Positions 42,985 to 51,619 of a stretch of 64,000 nucleotides of DNA are shown here, piece after piece; within the stretch, counting starts at the first letter, position 1, and each line of letters opens with the position of its first letter. The notes under the pieces are model-generated. The model ran no database searches. It was not told where the DNA came from and worked only from the letters and a program-made list of their open reading frames with translations. The translations under genes were made by a program, and so were the position numbers. The DNA comes from an uncultured Mycoplasmatota bacterium. GTDB taxonomy: Bacteria > Bacillota_I > Bacilli_A > RF39 > UBA660. The DNA lies in NCBI GenBank assembly GCA_947165285.1, contig CAMUZS010000003.1, positions 23,598 through 87,597 of the forward strand, written 5' to 3'.

Positions 42985-43610
42985 TCTTCAATACTATTAT
43001 TTTTGGAATAAATACATCCACAATAATTTTGACGATATAAATTATATTCTTTTGAAAGTTCAATACTTCTTTTATATCCTTCTCTTTTTTTGAAATCTGA
43101 ATATAAAAACTTTATACCTAATTCATCTTCCAATAACTTGCCTATTTCATTTAATACTTGAGAATTTTTATAAGGACTTACTGTTAAAGTTGTCCCAAAA
43201 TAATCATAATTTAAATCTCTTGCCTTTAAAGCAGTGTATTGCATTCTTAATCTATAACACCTATGACATCTAGTTCCACCTTCAGGACAATCCTCATATC
43301 CCTTAGATATCTCATGAAAAGAATCATTATCATAATCAGAATCTAAAAAATCTAATTTATTATCACTCTTAAACTCATTAATAAATTTTATTTCTTCTTG
43401 TTTTCTTTTTTCATATTCTTCATATGGTTCAATATTAGGATTATAATATAAAATCGTAATATCAAAATATTTTGATAATCTTTCAATTACAGCAGATGAA
43501 CATGGTGCACAACAACTATGAAGTAATAGCTTTGGAATGTAATCTAAATTTTTAATTATTTCTTGCATTTTAATATCATAATTAATTTTAGTTACTACTT
43601 GGTTTTTCAT
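42981..43610 (-). CDS. queH: Epoxyqueuosine reductase QueH
   Basis: QueH makes the last step of queuosine synthesis in tRNA. The 209-aa product has the metal-ligand motifs LLHSCCAPCSS near residue 33, CHRCYRLR in the middle and NYCGCIYS at the C-terminus. The start chosen is the ATG at 43610, giving MKNQVVTK; a longer in-frame reading only extends into the basic out-of-frame tail of divIB. It overlaps the 3' end of divIB by 23 bases. Confidence 0.95.
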   Translation of the reverse strand: MKNQVVTKINYDIKMQEIIKNLDYIPKLLLHSCCAPCSSAVIERLSKYFDITILYYNPNIEPYEEYEKRKQEEIKFINEFKSDNKLDFLDSDYDNDSFHEISKGYEDCPEGGTRCHRCYRLRMQYTALKARDLNYDYFGTTLTVSPYKNSQVLNEIGKLLEDELGIKFLYSDFKKREGYKRSIELSKEYNLYRQNYCGCIYSKNNSIEE

Positions 43611-44415
43611 CTTTTTTCTCTTTTTCCTTTTCTTTTTCAGCCTCTTCTTCAGCCTTTTTTGCTTCCTCTTCTGCTCTTGCAATCGATTCATATGATTCAA
43701 AATAATAACTTCCATCAATTGCAGAATCAAGATATAGTATACCATGAGATTCATCATTTGTAGCTAAAAATGCAGATGCTAGTTCAATATATTTATTCAT
43801 CTTCTTAATGTTAATAGTGTTCATATATACTAAATTTGTATCATTCATACGAAGTAAAAATCTTGTATCATCAATTATATCTCCATCTTTAGTCTTAAAT
43901 GGAGAATATTCTATTTCACTTATCATTTTCAAAACATCTTTATCAACATAATTTAAACCTTCAATTAATTTATTATAAATATCATTTGGTACATAATTAA
44001 TTAATGTTGGAACTCCTAAATAGTTTTGATTAAAATCAATCTCTTTTTTATTGCTTAAAACAATCTTATCATTTGATTTGTTATAAAAAAGTACATTTGC
44101 TTCATCTATATTAATTGTAAGTTTTCCAAAAAAATCACGAGATATTTTAACATCATTTACTAAATCCAATTTTTTTAATCTATTTTTAATTCCAAAAGAT
44201 TTAGCCGAAAAAATTCTTGGATAATCCTTTATTTCAGCCATTTCAATTATTTCTAAATCACTAATCATATTTGTACCATTTATTTCAATTTGAGTGATTT
44301 TAATATTACATATACTATATATTATATAAAATATTATAACTATGATAAAAAGAAAGATTAAAAATCTTTTTATATTTAAATGTCTTTTTTTCTTTTTAAT
44401 TCTTTCTTCTCTCAC
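43588..44415 (-). CDS. divIB: Cell division protein FtsQ/DivIB
   Basis: DivIB is a bitopic division protein of the septal complex. The product has a basic cytoplasmic start, a membrane helix (about 17-37) and a POTRA domain (ITQIEINGTNMISDLEII). The beta domain follows and a Lys/Glu-rich tail ends the protein. Start choice is uncertain: GTG at 44415 (275 aa) or TTG at 44430. Both are preceded only by weak ribosome binding sites because the gene overlaps murB. It lies in the murG-murB-divIB order common in Firmicutes. Confidence 0.88.
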   Translation of the reverse strand: MREERIKKKKRHLNIKRFLIFLFIIVIIFYIIYSICNIKITQIEINGTNMISDLEIIEMAEIKDYPRIFSAKSFGIKNRLKKLDLVNDVKISRDFFGKLTINIDEANVLFYNKSNDKIVLSNKKEIDFNQNYLGVPTLINYVPNDIYNKLIEGLNYVDKDVLKMISEIEYSPFKTKDGDIIDDTRFLLRMNDTNLVYMNTINIKKMNKYIELASAFLATNDESHGILYLDSAIDGSYYFESYESIARAEEEAKKAEEEAEKEKEKEKKDEKPSSN

Positions 44416-44420
44416 AAATA

Positions 44421-45305
44421 TCAATCCCAATCTATAATCTCTTGTTCACATATTAAATCTATATTATTATTTTCTTTTATTTTATCTTTTATTAAACATA
44501 TTAATTCTTTTATATCAGAAGATGTTGCATTACTTTCATTAATAATGAAATTAGCATGTTTTTCTGATATCATAGCACCACCTTGTTTTTTTCCTTTTAA
44601 ATTTGCTTCTTCTATTAATTTTCCAGCAGGCATTTCTTTAGATGGATTTCTAAATACAGATCCCGCACTTGGATAATCTAAAGGTTGTGATGCTAACCTT
44701 CTTTGTAATCTATCTTGAACTAATTTCATAGATTCTTCTTTTACACCATTATCTAATTGTAAAATAGCAGATAAAATAATATAATCTCTATTTTCTTTCA
44801 AAGATGAATTACGATATTCAAATTTTATATCTTCTTTATTTAATGTTTTTATATTTAAATCTTTATCTAATACTTCTATGCTTTGTAAATACTCACATAT
44901 TTCATGTAAATAAGCCCCAGCATTACCTAAAATTGATGCTCCAATAGTACCTGGAATACCAGTAGCCCACTCTAGTCCTTTTAAATTATTATTAATTGTT
45001 TCCATTGCTATCTTATTAAGCATTACACCAGCTTCTACAAATACTTTCTCATTATCTAAAAACTTATAATTACACATTTTCTTAAAGTTTATTATAACAC
45101 CATCATATTTATTATCTGGTAATATAACATTTGATCCATTCCCTAATAAAAAATACTTAATATTATTATCTTTAATATATTTTAACAATTCAATTAATTC
45201 TTCTTTATTTTTTGGAAAAGCCATATATTTAGCACTCGTTTTGATTTTGTAAGTATTATAATTTTCTAAAGAAATATTTTCTAAAACTTCACATATATTA
45301 TTCAT
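44421..45305 (-). CDS. murB: UDP-N-acetylmuramate dehydrogenase
   Basis: MurB reduces UDP-GlcNAc-enolpyruvate to UDP-MurNAc using FAD and NADPH. The 294-aa product has the FAD motif LLGNGSNVILPD, GATGIPGTIGASILGNAGAYL-type block, and the type II-like YPSAGSVFRNP. Conserved IEEANLKGKKQGGAMISEKHANFI follows. The ATG is inside the end of murG behind AGGTTTTGGCAA, so translation is coupled. Confidence 0.97.
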   Translation of the reverse strand: MNNICEVLENISLENYNTYKIKTSAKYMAFPKNKEELIELLKYIKDNNIKYFLLGNGSNVILPDNKYDGVIINFKKMCNYKFLDNEKVFVEAGVMLNKIAMETINNNLKGLEWATGIPGTIGASILGNAGAYLHEICEYLQSIEVLDKDLNIKTLNKEDIKFEYRNSSLKENRDYIILSAILQLDNGVKEESMKLVQDRLQRRLASQPLDYPSAGSVFRNPSKEMPAGKLIEEANLKGKKQGGAMISEKHANFIINESNATSSDIKELICLIKDKIKENNNIDLICEQEIIDWD

Positions 45306-46377
45306 TTGCCAAAACCTCCATTATTTTTTGATATATTAATTCAGCACTATTAAATTTTTCCATTTTCTTTAAATTATTAATATACATATCTTTATTCTTT
45401 AATACATTATCAATCTTATCATTTAAAGATTCTTCAGTTAAATCCTTTTCCTCTAACATTTCTGCAACTTTTATCTTTTTTAAATCAAGAGCATTATAAT
45501 ATTGATGATTATTTGCAACATATGGACTTGGAATATAAATACAAGGTTTACAAAGTGCATTTATCTCGGCTATAGTTGATGCACCAGCCCTAGATATTAC
45601 CAATTCACTAGATTTAATAACACCTGGTAAATCTTTAATAGATGGAATAATCTTAACACTATCTGAATATTTTTCTTTAATAAAATCATCATAATAATTA
45701 TCGCCAGTTATATACAATATTTGATAATCATCTTTATTAAAATTTCTTAAAAATTCTTTCATTTTATTATTAACAGAATTTGATCCAAGAGAACCTGAAA
45801 CAAATAAAATTAATTTTTTATTATCATCTAAACCTATTGATGATTTTTTTATTTCAGGTACTTTTAAAGCTCTATCTCCAGTTGGATTTCCTGAATAAAA
45901 AACATTCTTCCCTTTAAAATATTTTTCTGATTCTTTTATTGAAACACCAATTAAATCAGCATATTTAGCAGTTACTTTATTAACCTTACCAGGTATAGAG
46001 TTTTGTTCATGAATAAAAATCGGTACTTTACATTTATGAGCAGCTTTAATAACAGGATATGTAACATATCCACCAATTCCCAAAACAACATCTGGTTTAA
46101 AATCTTTAATTAATTTAATCATTTGTTTTACATCTTTTTTTATTAAAAATAAATTTTTTATATTTCTTTTTATATATTTTGCATTCATTGTAAAACCATA
46201 TATTTCAATTGGTATATATTTTATTCCTAAAGATGGAACAATATCTTTTTCCATTCTATTAGTTGTTCCAACATAAATAACTTCTAAGTCTTTATCATGT
46301 TCTTTAAATTTATCAATTATAGCCAAAGCAGGATTTATATGTCCTTGAGTACCACCAGCACTAACAAGTATTTTCAT
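45298..46377 (-). CDS. murG: MurG (lipid II GlcNAc transferase)
   Basis: MurG adds GlcNAc to lipid I at the cytoplasmic membrane face. The 359-aa product has the Gly-rich GGTQGHINPALAI at residues 8-20, GGYVTYPVIKAA, HEQNSIPG and the UDP-GlcNAc site SRAGASTIAEI. The length is typical. A TAGGAGTGGTATA ribosome binding site and a TATAAT box lie upstream, and it begins the murG-murB-divIB-queH run. Confidence 0.98.
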   Translation of the reverse strand: MKILVSAGGTQGHINPALAIIDKFKEHDKDLEVIYVGTTNRMEKDIVPSLGIKYIPIEIYGFTMNAKYIKRNIKNLFLIKKDVKQMIKLIKDFKPDVVLGIGGYVTYPVIKAAHKCKVPIFIHEQNSIPGKVNKVTAKYADLIGVSIKESEKYFKGKNVFYSGNPTGDRALKVPEIKKSSIGLDDNKKLILFVSGSLGSNSVNNKMKEFLRNFNKDDYQILYITGDNYYDDFIKEKYSDSVKIIPSIKDLPGVIKSSELVISRAGASTIAEINALCKPCIYIPSPYVANNHQYYNALDLKKIKVAEMLEEKDLTEESLNDKIDNVLKNKDMYINNLKKMEKFNSAELIYQKIMEVLANE

Positions 46378-46427
46378 TTATACCACTCCTATTTAATTAT
46401 ACTATAAAAAGATTAAAAAAAGTAAAA

Positions 46428-46460
46428 GAAAAAAGTAAATTATGTCAATTTACTTTAATT
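46428..46460 (-). terminator. Rho-independent terminator
   Basis: On the minus strand AAAGTAAATT / AATTTACTTT with a 5-base loop and T-run, at the end of the Hpt-REC gene. Confidence 0.75.
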
Positions 46461-47237
46461 TTTTCTATAGTTTACAGTTTTTTCTACAACCTTTAATACA
46501 TCTTTATTACTAAATGGTTTTACTAACATATCGCATATTGTATAATTAAATGCTTTATTAATTTTATCTTTTGAATCTTCGCCAGTAATAATTGATACTG
46601 ATATTTTATCTAATAAATTATGTTCTTTTAAATATTCTAATACTTCAAATCCACCCATTTTAGGCATATTTAAATCTAAAAGTAAAGCAATTACATTATA
46701 ATTTGGATAATTATTTATAATATCTAATACTTCTTCACCATCATAAGCAACAACAGATTCATACTTTCCAGCAATTGATTTAACCACAAAATTAGTTACT
46801 AATTTTGAATCATCTGCTATTAAAACAACATCTTTTACTTCTTTAGGATCTACAACAACCTTATTTTGAGTAACATTATTTTTTCCTAAATATTCTTTTA
46901 CTATATCAATCATTTTATGTGCTGCATTAACAATATTATCATATTCTTTTATAACAAATTTTTCATCATTTCTTTTACCAGCCATTTCATGATCTAAACA
47001 AACTTGAGCAATTTCACTAAATCCTAAATATCTAGCATCACTTTTAATTGAATGAGCATATATTGCATAATTTGGCATATCTCCAGCATTTTTAAATTTT
47101 TCTAATTCTGTTAATTTCTCATCAATACCATCTAAAAAATCTTGACATGTTTCATTATAAATTCCCATATCTCCAAATAATTCAATTGCTTTATCAACAT
47201 CTACTCCATTTTGCTTTAAAAAATCAACATCTTTCAT
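46455..47237 (-). CDS. Hpt-receiver fusion protein
   Basis: The 260-aa product begins with a histidine-phosphotransfer domain (about 1-105; phospho-His in AIYAHSIKSDARYLG) and ends with a response-regulator receiver (about 130-260; acidic pair in LIADDSKL, phospho-Asp in LLDLNMPKMGG, Lys in LVKPF). No kinase, DNA-binding or enzyme domain is present, so it may relay phosphate or act as a phosphate sink. No histidine kinase gene lies in the window. The ATG at 47237 follows AAGGATGG. Confidence 0.88.
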   Translation of the reverse strand: MKDVDFLKQNGVDVDKAIELFGDMGIYNETCQDFLDGIDEKLTELEKFKNAGDMPNYAIYAHSIKSDARYLGFSEIAQVCLDHEMAGKRNDEKFVIKEYDNIVNAAHKMIDIVKEYLGKNNVTQNKVVVDPKEVKDVVLIADDSKLVTNFVVKSIAGKYESVVAYDGEEVLDIINNYPNYNVIALLLDLNMPKMGGFEVLEYLKEHNLLDKISVSIITGEDSKDKINKAFNYTICDMLVKPFSNKDVLKVVEKTVNYRKN

Positions 47238-47302
47238 AATAACCATCCTTACTTTATCATTTTTAGTATAACATAAACTAATAAAAAGAGCAAAATTTTT
47301 AA

Positions 47303-47330
47303 TAAAAAAAATACCTTACAAGGTATTTTA
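47303..47330 (-). terminator. Terminator of the five-tRNA operon
   Basis: On the minus strand AAATACCTT / AAGGTATTT followed by T-run, just past tRNA-Tyr. Confidence 0.8.
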
Positions 47331-47339
47331 TAAACAAAG

Positions 47340-47424
47340 TGGTGGAGAGACATGGATTTGAACCATGGAACCCGAAGGAACAGATTTACAGTCTGCCGCG
47401 TTTGACCACTTCGCTATCTCTCCA
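47340..47424 (-). tRNA. tRNA-Tyr (anticodon GTA)
   Basis: A class II tRNA of 85 bases with encoded CCA and a long variable arm; the anticodon loop CTGTAAA gives GTA. Confidence 0.95.
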
Positions 47425-47430
47425 AAAAAA

Positions 47431-47506
47431 TGGTGCTCCGTTGGAGATTCGAACTCCAGACCCTTTGATTAAAAGTCAAATGCTCTACCAACTGAGCTAA
47501 CGGGGC
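47431..47506 (-). tRNA. tRNA-Lys (anticodon TTT)
   Basis: A cloverleaf with encoded CCA; the anticodon stem TTTGA/TCAAA encloses CTTTTAA. The acceptor GCCCCGT against ACGGAGC has one mismatch, C3 against A70. Confidence 0.9.
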
Positions 47507-47522
47507 ACAAATAATAAAAAGA

Positions 47523-47598
47523 TGGCTGCCTCGGATGGACTCGAACCATCGGAATGTCAGAGTCAAAGTCTGATGCCTTACCACTTGGCTACGAGGCA
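47523..47598 (-). tRNA. tRNA-Gln (anticodon TTG)
   Basis: A cloverleaf with encoded CCA. The acceptor TGCCTCG pairs with CGAGGCA, a typical Gln feature (weak first pair); the anticodon loop CTTTGAC gives TTG. Confidence 0.95.
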
Positions 47599-47608
47599 AT
47601 AAATAAAA

Positions 47609-47684
47609 TGGTGCCGACTGAGGGAATCGAACCCCCAACCTACTGATTACAAGTCAGTTGCGCTACCAATTACGCTAAGTCGGC
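47609..47684 (-). tRNA. tRNA-Thr (anticodon TGT)
   Basis: A cloverleaf with encoded CCA. The acceptor GCCGACT pairs with AGTCGGC; the anticodon loop CTTGTAA gives TGT. Confidence 0.95.
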
Positions 47685-47692
47685 ATAAAAAA

Positions 47693-47769
47693 TGGTGGAC
47701 ACTATAGGACTCGAACCTATGACCCCCTGCTTGTAAGGCAGGTGCTCTAACCAACTGAGCTAAGCGTCC
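47693..47769 (-). tRNA. tRNA-Val (anticodon TAC)
   Basis: A cloverleaf with encoded CCA. The acceptor GGACGCT pairs with AGTGTCC (one G-T wobble); the anticodon loop CTTACAA gives TAC. First gene of the five-tRNA operon. Confidence 0.95.
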
Positions 47770-47789
47770 AAAATCTCTTGACAGTTAAG

Positions 47790-47819
47790 AATATACCATA
47801 AAATGACTTTAATTGTCAA
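47790..47819 (-). promoter_or_regulatory. Promoter of the five-tRNA operon
   Basis: On the minus strand TTGACA, an 18-base spacer ending TATGG and TATATT, about 20 bases before tRNA-Val. Confidence 0.8.
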
Positions 47820-47869
47820 TAATAATAACCACTTTTTTGTAAAAAAAATAATACAATATATTATTTGTA

Positions 47870-48517
47870 TTATTTTGTTAATTTTTTATAGTAATTATTT
47901 TCTTCATAATAATTATAAACATTAACTTCACTATTATCATAAGCGTTAATTATATATTGATTAGATGGATAGTAATTATCAACACCATTATTATAATTAT
48001 CATTTACATAATTATATAATCTTGCTCTTTCAATAAAACCAACTTGATTATTATACTTAATAAATATAAAATTACCATCTTGCATATATGTTTCTACCCT
48101 AACATTTGGAGGAATAACACCAATATAGTTATTATAAGAAGCATCAGAATATAAATTAGCGTAATCATTAGTACTTGCATATTTTACAACATTGTTATTT
48201 ACTTGACTTTGAGTAGTTACAACTGCACAAGTTTTTGAAACAAAAAATCTTAAATTATTAATTTCAACTTCATACCATTCAAGATATTCAGAAATTAATT
48301 TTATTTGTGTTCCAACTGGAAAAGTATATGCAATTGGCGAATTAAGTGATGCACCAAATCTTACATTAGCATTTTTTATTAATGTAATAGTAGGAACAAA
48401 TTCATAATTCACTTCTCTTGGAGAATTATTAGCAGCACTAACAACTTTAGAACTACTAGCACTTATAACACCAGCAACAGTTAATGCCATAATTTTTTTA
48501 AATTGATTATTTTTCAT
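47870..48517 (-). CDS. Secreted protein with SH3b-like repeats (215 aa)
   Basis: A signal peptide of about 28 residues ends VVSAANN. Two SH3b-like modules follow: TLIKNANVRFGASLNSPIAYTF...WYEVE (about 45-95) and a second around 110-168 (YANLYSDASYNNYIGVI...FIKYNNQVGFIE). Such modules bind peptidoglycan. The C-terminus is a low-complexity Tyr/Asn-rich stretch. No catalytic domain is present. The ATG follows AAAGGAGATTTTATT. It lies alone between two tRNA clusters. Confidence 0.8.
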   Translation of the reverse strand: MKNNQFKKIMALTVAGVISASSSKVVSAANNSPREVNYEFVPTITLIKNANVRFGASLNSPIAYTFPVGTQIKLISEYLEWYEVEINNLRFFVSKTCAVVTTQSQVNNNVVKYASTNDYANLYSDASYNNYIGVIPPNVRVETYMQDGNFIFIKYNNQVGFIERARLYNYVNDNYNNGVDNYYPSNQYIINAYDNSEVNVYNYYEENNYYKKLTK

Positions 48518-48561
48518 AATAAAATCTCCTTTAAATAATTAACACTATTATATATTTTTTT

Positions 48562-48592
48562 ATAAAAAAACTCAAACATAATATTTGAGTAT
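48562..48592 (-). terminator. Terminator of the second tRNA operon
   Basis: On the minus strand ACTCAAA / TTTGAGT with a 7-base loop and a T-run. Confidence 0.8.
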
Positions 48593-48602
48593 TTTTTTTA
48601 AC

Positions 48603-48678
<76 letters not shown>

Positions 48679-48685
48679 AAAAAAA

Positions 48686-48762
48686 TGGCGGTTCGTACGG
48701 GATTTGAACCCGTGGTCTCCTGCGTGACAGGCAGGCGTCATAGGCCTCTAGACTAACGAACC
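48686..48762 (-). tRNA. tRNA-Asp (anticodon GTC)
   Basis: A cloverleaf with encoded CCA. The acceptor GGTTCGT pairs with ACGAACC; the anticodon loop CTGTCAC gives GTC. Confidence 0.95.
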
Positions 48763-48763
48763 A

Positions 48764-48840
48764 TGGTTGCGGGAGCTGGATTTGAACCAACGACCTTCGG
48801 ATTATGAGCCCGACGAGCTACCGAACTGCTCTATCCCGCG
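48764..48840 (-). tRNA. Initiator tRNA-fMet (anticodon CAT)
   Basis: A cloverleaf with encoded CCA. The first acceptor pair is a C1-A72 mismatch (CGCGGGA against TCCCGCA), the mark of initiator tRNA, and the anticodon stem has the GGG/CC-type initiator pattern. Anticodon CAT. Confidence 0.95.
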
Positions 48841-48854
48841 ATAAATAAATAAAA

Positions 48855-48947
48855 TGGCGGAGGAATAGGGATTCGAACCCTAGCGCCGCTTGCACGACCT
48901 GCTGGTTTTCAAGACCAGTCCCTTCAACCGGACTTGGGTATTCCTCC
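48855..48947 (-). tRNA. tRNA-Ser (anticodon TGA)
   Basis: A class II tRNA of 93 bases with a long variable arm and encoded CCA. The acceptor GGAGGAA pairs with TTCCTCC; the anticodon loop CTTGAAA gives TGA. Confidence 0.95.
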
Positions 48948-48969
48948 ATTAATCTCCAGCAACAAATAG

Positions 48970-48999
48970 ATTATAGCACAATCGATTTTTAATTGTCAA
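48970..48999 (-). promoter_or_regulatory. Promoter of the second tRNA operon
   Basis: On the minus strand TTGACA, an 18-base spacer and TATAAT, both consensus, about 22 bases before tRNA-Ser. Confidence 0.85.
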
Positions 49000-49030
49000 T
49001 TATAATTAAATAAAAAAAATTAATTTATAC

Positions 49031-49059
49031 TTGCAAAGACTTAAAAATTGCGATATACT
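49031..49059 (+). promoter_or_regulatory. Promoter of tRNA-Leu
   Basis: TTGCAA, a 17-base spacer and TATACT lie 27 bases before the tRNA. Confidence 0.75.
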
Positions 49060-49086
49060 TTAAGAGTCTTATATAAGACAGTGCCT

Positions 49087-49175
49087 GCCCGAGTGGCGGA
49101 ATTGGTAGACGCACAGGACTTAAAATCCTGCGAGCTTTAAACCTCGTGCCGGTTCAAGTCCGGCCTCGGGCACCA
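49087..49175 (+). tRNA. tRNA-Leu (anticodon TAA)
   Basis: A class II tRNA of 89 bases with encoded CCA. The acceptor GCCCGAG pairs with CTCGGGC; the anticodon loop CTTAAAA gives TAA. Confidence 0.95.
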
Positions 49176-49186
49176 TATAATAAATA

Positions 49187-49215
49187 AACTCGAACATTTG
49201 TTCGAGTTTTATTTT
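49187..49215. terminator. Bidirectional terminator
   Basis: AACTCGAAC / GTTCGAGTT with a short loop and T-run lies between tRNA-Leu and the convergent S1-domain gene. Confidence 0.85.
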
Positions 49216-49562
49216 TCGTTTAATTCATTTAATTTTTCTTCCATCCAAATAGGAAGATTGTCTTTTAATATTTTAAATTCCTTAGATGAATCTATTTCAT
49301 CTCTTTCTAATCCTGTATTTGCAAAATCAATATCTTTTATGGATAGTTTCATATGTTTAGTATTTTCATCAATAGATATTATTTTAGCAAATATTTCATC
49401 CCCTACTTTTACATAATCATCTATATTTCTAACAAACTCATTAGATACTTCTGAAATATGAATTAATCCATTATATCTTTTATCAACATTAACAAATACT
49501 CCATAAGATTCAATTCCAGAAACTAAGCATTTAATAATCTCATCTTTTTTATATTTTTTCAT
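49209..49562 (-). CDS. Small S1-domain RNA-binding protein
   Basis: The 117-aa product is an S1 domain (about 6-75; IIKCLVSGIESYGVFVNVDKRYNGLIHISEVS) plus a short C-terminal helix. It resembles the YugI/CvfD family of stand-alone S1 proteins that act in translation or post-transcriptional control. A GTAGGAGTTTTTAGGT ribosome binding site precedes the ATG. Confidence 0.88.
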   Translation of the reverse strand: MKKYKKDEIIKCLVSGIESYGVFVNVDKRYNGLIHISEVSNEFVRNIDDYVKVGDEIFAKIISIDENTKHMKLSIKDIDFANTGLERDEIDSSKEFKILKDNLPIWMEEKLNELNEK

Positions 49563-49651
49563 ACCTAAAAACTCCTACAAAATATTATAACATTTATCAA
49601 TTTACATTGTCTATTTTTTTATATATAATATTTAATGAAAGGAAATAATCC

Positions 49652-49885
49652 ATGAAAGATATAGAAAAAAAGATTAAAGAAGTATTAGAAACAATAAGAC
49701 CATATTTAAACTATGATGGTGGAGATGTTGAATTTATAAAATATGAAGATAATTATGTATATGTAAGACTACTCGGAGGTTGTGAAGGTTGTGAATTTGC
49801 TGATTCCACTATTAATAACGGAATCTATGAAACATTAAAACAAGAAATACCAGAAATAAAAGGAGTAATTAATACTATATTTTAA
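49652..49885 (+). CDS. NifU C-terminal (Nfu/YutI-type) Fe-S scaffold
   Basis: The 77-aa product is a stand-alone Nfu domain: PYLNYDGGDVEFI and the cluster-binding GCEGCEFADST (CxxC). It probably carries Fe-S clusters to apoproteins. In Bacillus the equivalent is yutI, which lies near yutH, and a YutH-like gene is convergent with it here. The ATG follows GAAAGGAAATAATC. Confidence 0.93.
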   Translation: MKDIEKKIKEVLETIRPYLNYDGGDVEFIKYEDNYVYVRLLGGCEGCEFADSTINNGIYETLKQEIPEIKGVINTIF

Positions 49886-50765
49886 TCCATTTTGGAATAA
49901 TTATTTTAACATGTTTGTCTATTTCATAATAGACATCTTTTAATGTGTTTAAATATACTCCTATTCTTTCAATAAAAATCTCGATATTTTTTTCTTCTTT
50001 TCCATCTAATAAAATTGATTCTATTTCATCAAAATATAATGTAGGAAACATTAACCTTGCATAAAATAATTTTATATCATCATCACTTAAATTTGCATTA
50101 TTTAAAATATATTTTATATCATTATTAATATCATCATTAAGTAATATTTTACTTTTTATATATTCAGCATAATCTCTTATTTCATAATCAATTATTAAAT
50201 TAATTGGATTATAATAATTAATTACTTTTTCAGGATAATTAATTCTTGTATGAACAATAGCTTTATGACAATTATTAAAATTTATATTATTAATATTTAT
50301 AAACGAAATAGCATTTTCTGCTAAACCAACAAAAAAACTAAAACTATTAATAATTTCTATTTTATCTTTTGATATTTGTGATATTTGATACTCTAAATAA
50401 TCTATTTTTTTTGACCAAAGATGAGTAATATTTAAATCCTTATCATCTTTATAATACCTATATTTTAAATTATTAATAATCATTTCATTTAACAATACAT
50501 TTTCTTTTAATATTCCTTTAGTTAAAAGAACTAAAAATTCACTGCCATTCTTATTAAAAAAATATTTCCCTTCTTTATTTTTAATTATTTCAAAATAATT
50601 ATTTGGCTTTTTAATATACTCTAAAACATAATTTATATAATTAATATTTAATTTATTATCATTTTCTACCAATAAATAAAAATAATCATTGTTACTAACA
50701 AAGATATTGTTATCTAAAAAAGTTATATTATCAAAATTATAATAATACTTTAATAAATCTTCCAT
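49875..50765 (-). CDS. YutH/CotS-like kinase-fold protein (spore coat associated)
   Basis: YutH and CotS are spore-coat-associated proteins with a degenerate aminoglycoside-phosphotransferase fold. The 296-aa product has several phrases of that group: HLWSKKIDYLEYQI, SFFVGLAENAISF, CHKAIVHTRI and NPINLIIDYEIRDYAEYIK. A complete kinase catalytic loop is not seen. The start is the ATG at 50765 behind AGTGATTACT. Its place beside the nfu gene repeats the yutI-yutH neighbourhood of Bacillus. Confidence 0.7.
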   Translation of the reverse strand: MEDLLKYYYNFDNITFLDNNIFVSNNDYFYLLVENDNKLNINYINYVLEYIKKPNNYFEIIKNKEGKYFFNKNGSEFLVLLTKGILKENVLLNEMIINNLKYRYYKDDKDLNITHLWSKKIDYLEYQISQISKDKIEIINSFSFFVGLAENAISFININNINFNNCHKAIVHTRINYPEKVINYYNPINLIIDYEIRDYAEYIKSKILLNDDINNDIKYILNNANLSDDDIKLFYARLMFPTLYFDEIESILLDGKEEKNIEIFIERIGVYLNTLKDVYYEIDKHVKIIIPKWIKI

Positions 50766-50787
50766 AGTAATCACTATTAATATATAT

Positions 50788-50816
50788 TAAAAAAACTCAA
50801 GAAATATTCTTGAGTT
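50788..50816 (-). terminator. Rho-independent terminator
   Basis: On the minus strand ACTCAAGAA / TTCTTGAGT with a short loop and T-run. Confidence 0.85.
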
Positions 50817-51576
50817 ATAAACCTTCATTAATTTGACTTAATTCTTCTTGCATCTTATTAATAGTTTCTTTAATATTTTCTACATTAACACTAGCTAAGT
50901 ATTTTTCAACTGCTGCTTCTATTTCCTCAAATAAAACCTTTTTTGCTAAACTACTAGTATTAAGATTTTCCTCATTATTTTCAACCTTAATTTCTTTATT
51001 TGAATCTGCTATAACATCAGAAAAATCAATGCCTTCAGGTATAATATCTTGAGGTATTTCGCCATTTTCACTTATTGAAATATCATCTTTTTTATTTTGA
51101 GTAACATCCTCAATTTCATTAATTGGAAAAGCACTATCTTCTAATTTACTTTCATCTTTTTTTGATTCTTTTTTACTAGATTTATTTTTATCTGCAGTAT
51201 CTAAAGCAGGCATTTTTTCTTGATAATCTTTTATTAAAGCTTCTTTAGCCACTTCTTGAACAGCAATTATTCTAGAATAATCATCATCAACATTATACGA
51301 CATATTATCAGACGAATTCAAATAAGTAAAATCACCTTTACTAGATGAAATAATAGATCTCATAACATTTTTTACAGTTGTCCAATCATCTTCAGACTCT
51401 ATTCTTATCATTTTATCATTATCAATTTGAGCTGCAATTATTTTAATTAAACCATTTTGATCTAATTCGTTTGCAGTCATCAAAACATAATGCTTTGAAA
51501 GCGTTTCAAATTCGCATATTAAATCTAATGTCGATCTAGTACCATCACTTTTAATTATTTCAATTTTTTCTAGCAT
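50815..51576 (-). CDS. DUF1292-like acidic protein (253 aa)
   Basis: The first roughly 85 residues resemble the DUF1292 (YrzB) fold: LDLICEFETLSKHYVLMTA, an Ile-rich strand and IESEDDWTTVKNVM. The rest is an acidic linker rich in Lys, Ser, Asp and Glu, and a C-terminal coiled-coil helix. The function of the family is unknown. The start follows AGGGATTTTT. It sits between the yutH-like and yutD genes. Confidence 0.65.
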   Translation of the reverse strand: MLEKIEIIKSDGTRSTLDLICEFETLSKHYVLMTANELDQNGLIKIIAAQIDNDKMIRIESEDDWTTVKNVMRSIISSSKGDFTYLNSSDNMSYNVDDDYSRIIAVQEVAKEALIKDYQEKMPALDTADKNKSSKKESKKDESKLEDSAFPINEIEDVTQNKKDDISISENGEIPQDIIPEGIDFSDVIADSNKEIKVENNEENLNTSSLAKKVLFEEIEAAVEKYLASVNVENIKETINKMQEELSQINEGL

Positions 51577-51619
51577 AAAAATCCCTCTTTATTATCATTC
51601 TATACAAAGTATATCAAAA

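Noticed and set aside
43611..43757. N-terminal extension of queH giving a Lys/Arg-rich start
   Set aside because: It is the out-of-frame reading of the acidic divIB tail. The ATG at 43610 starts just before the conserved QueH domain.
47414..47638. Open frame of 74 codons on the minus strand
   Set aside because: It runs through four tRNA genes (Tyr, Lys, Gln and Thr) and has no ribosome binding site; it is an artefact of tRNA sequence.
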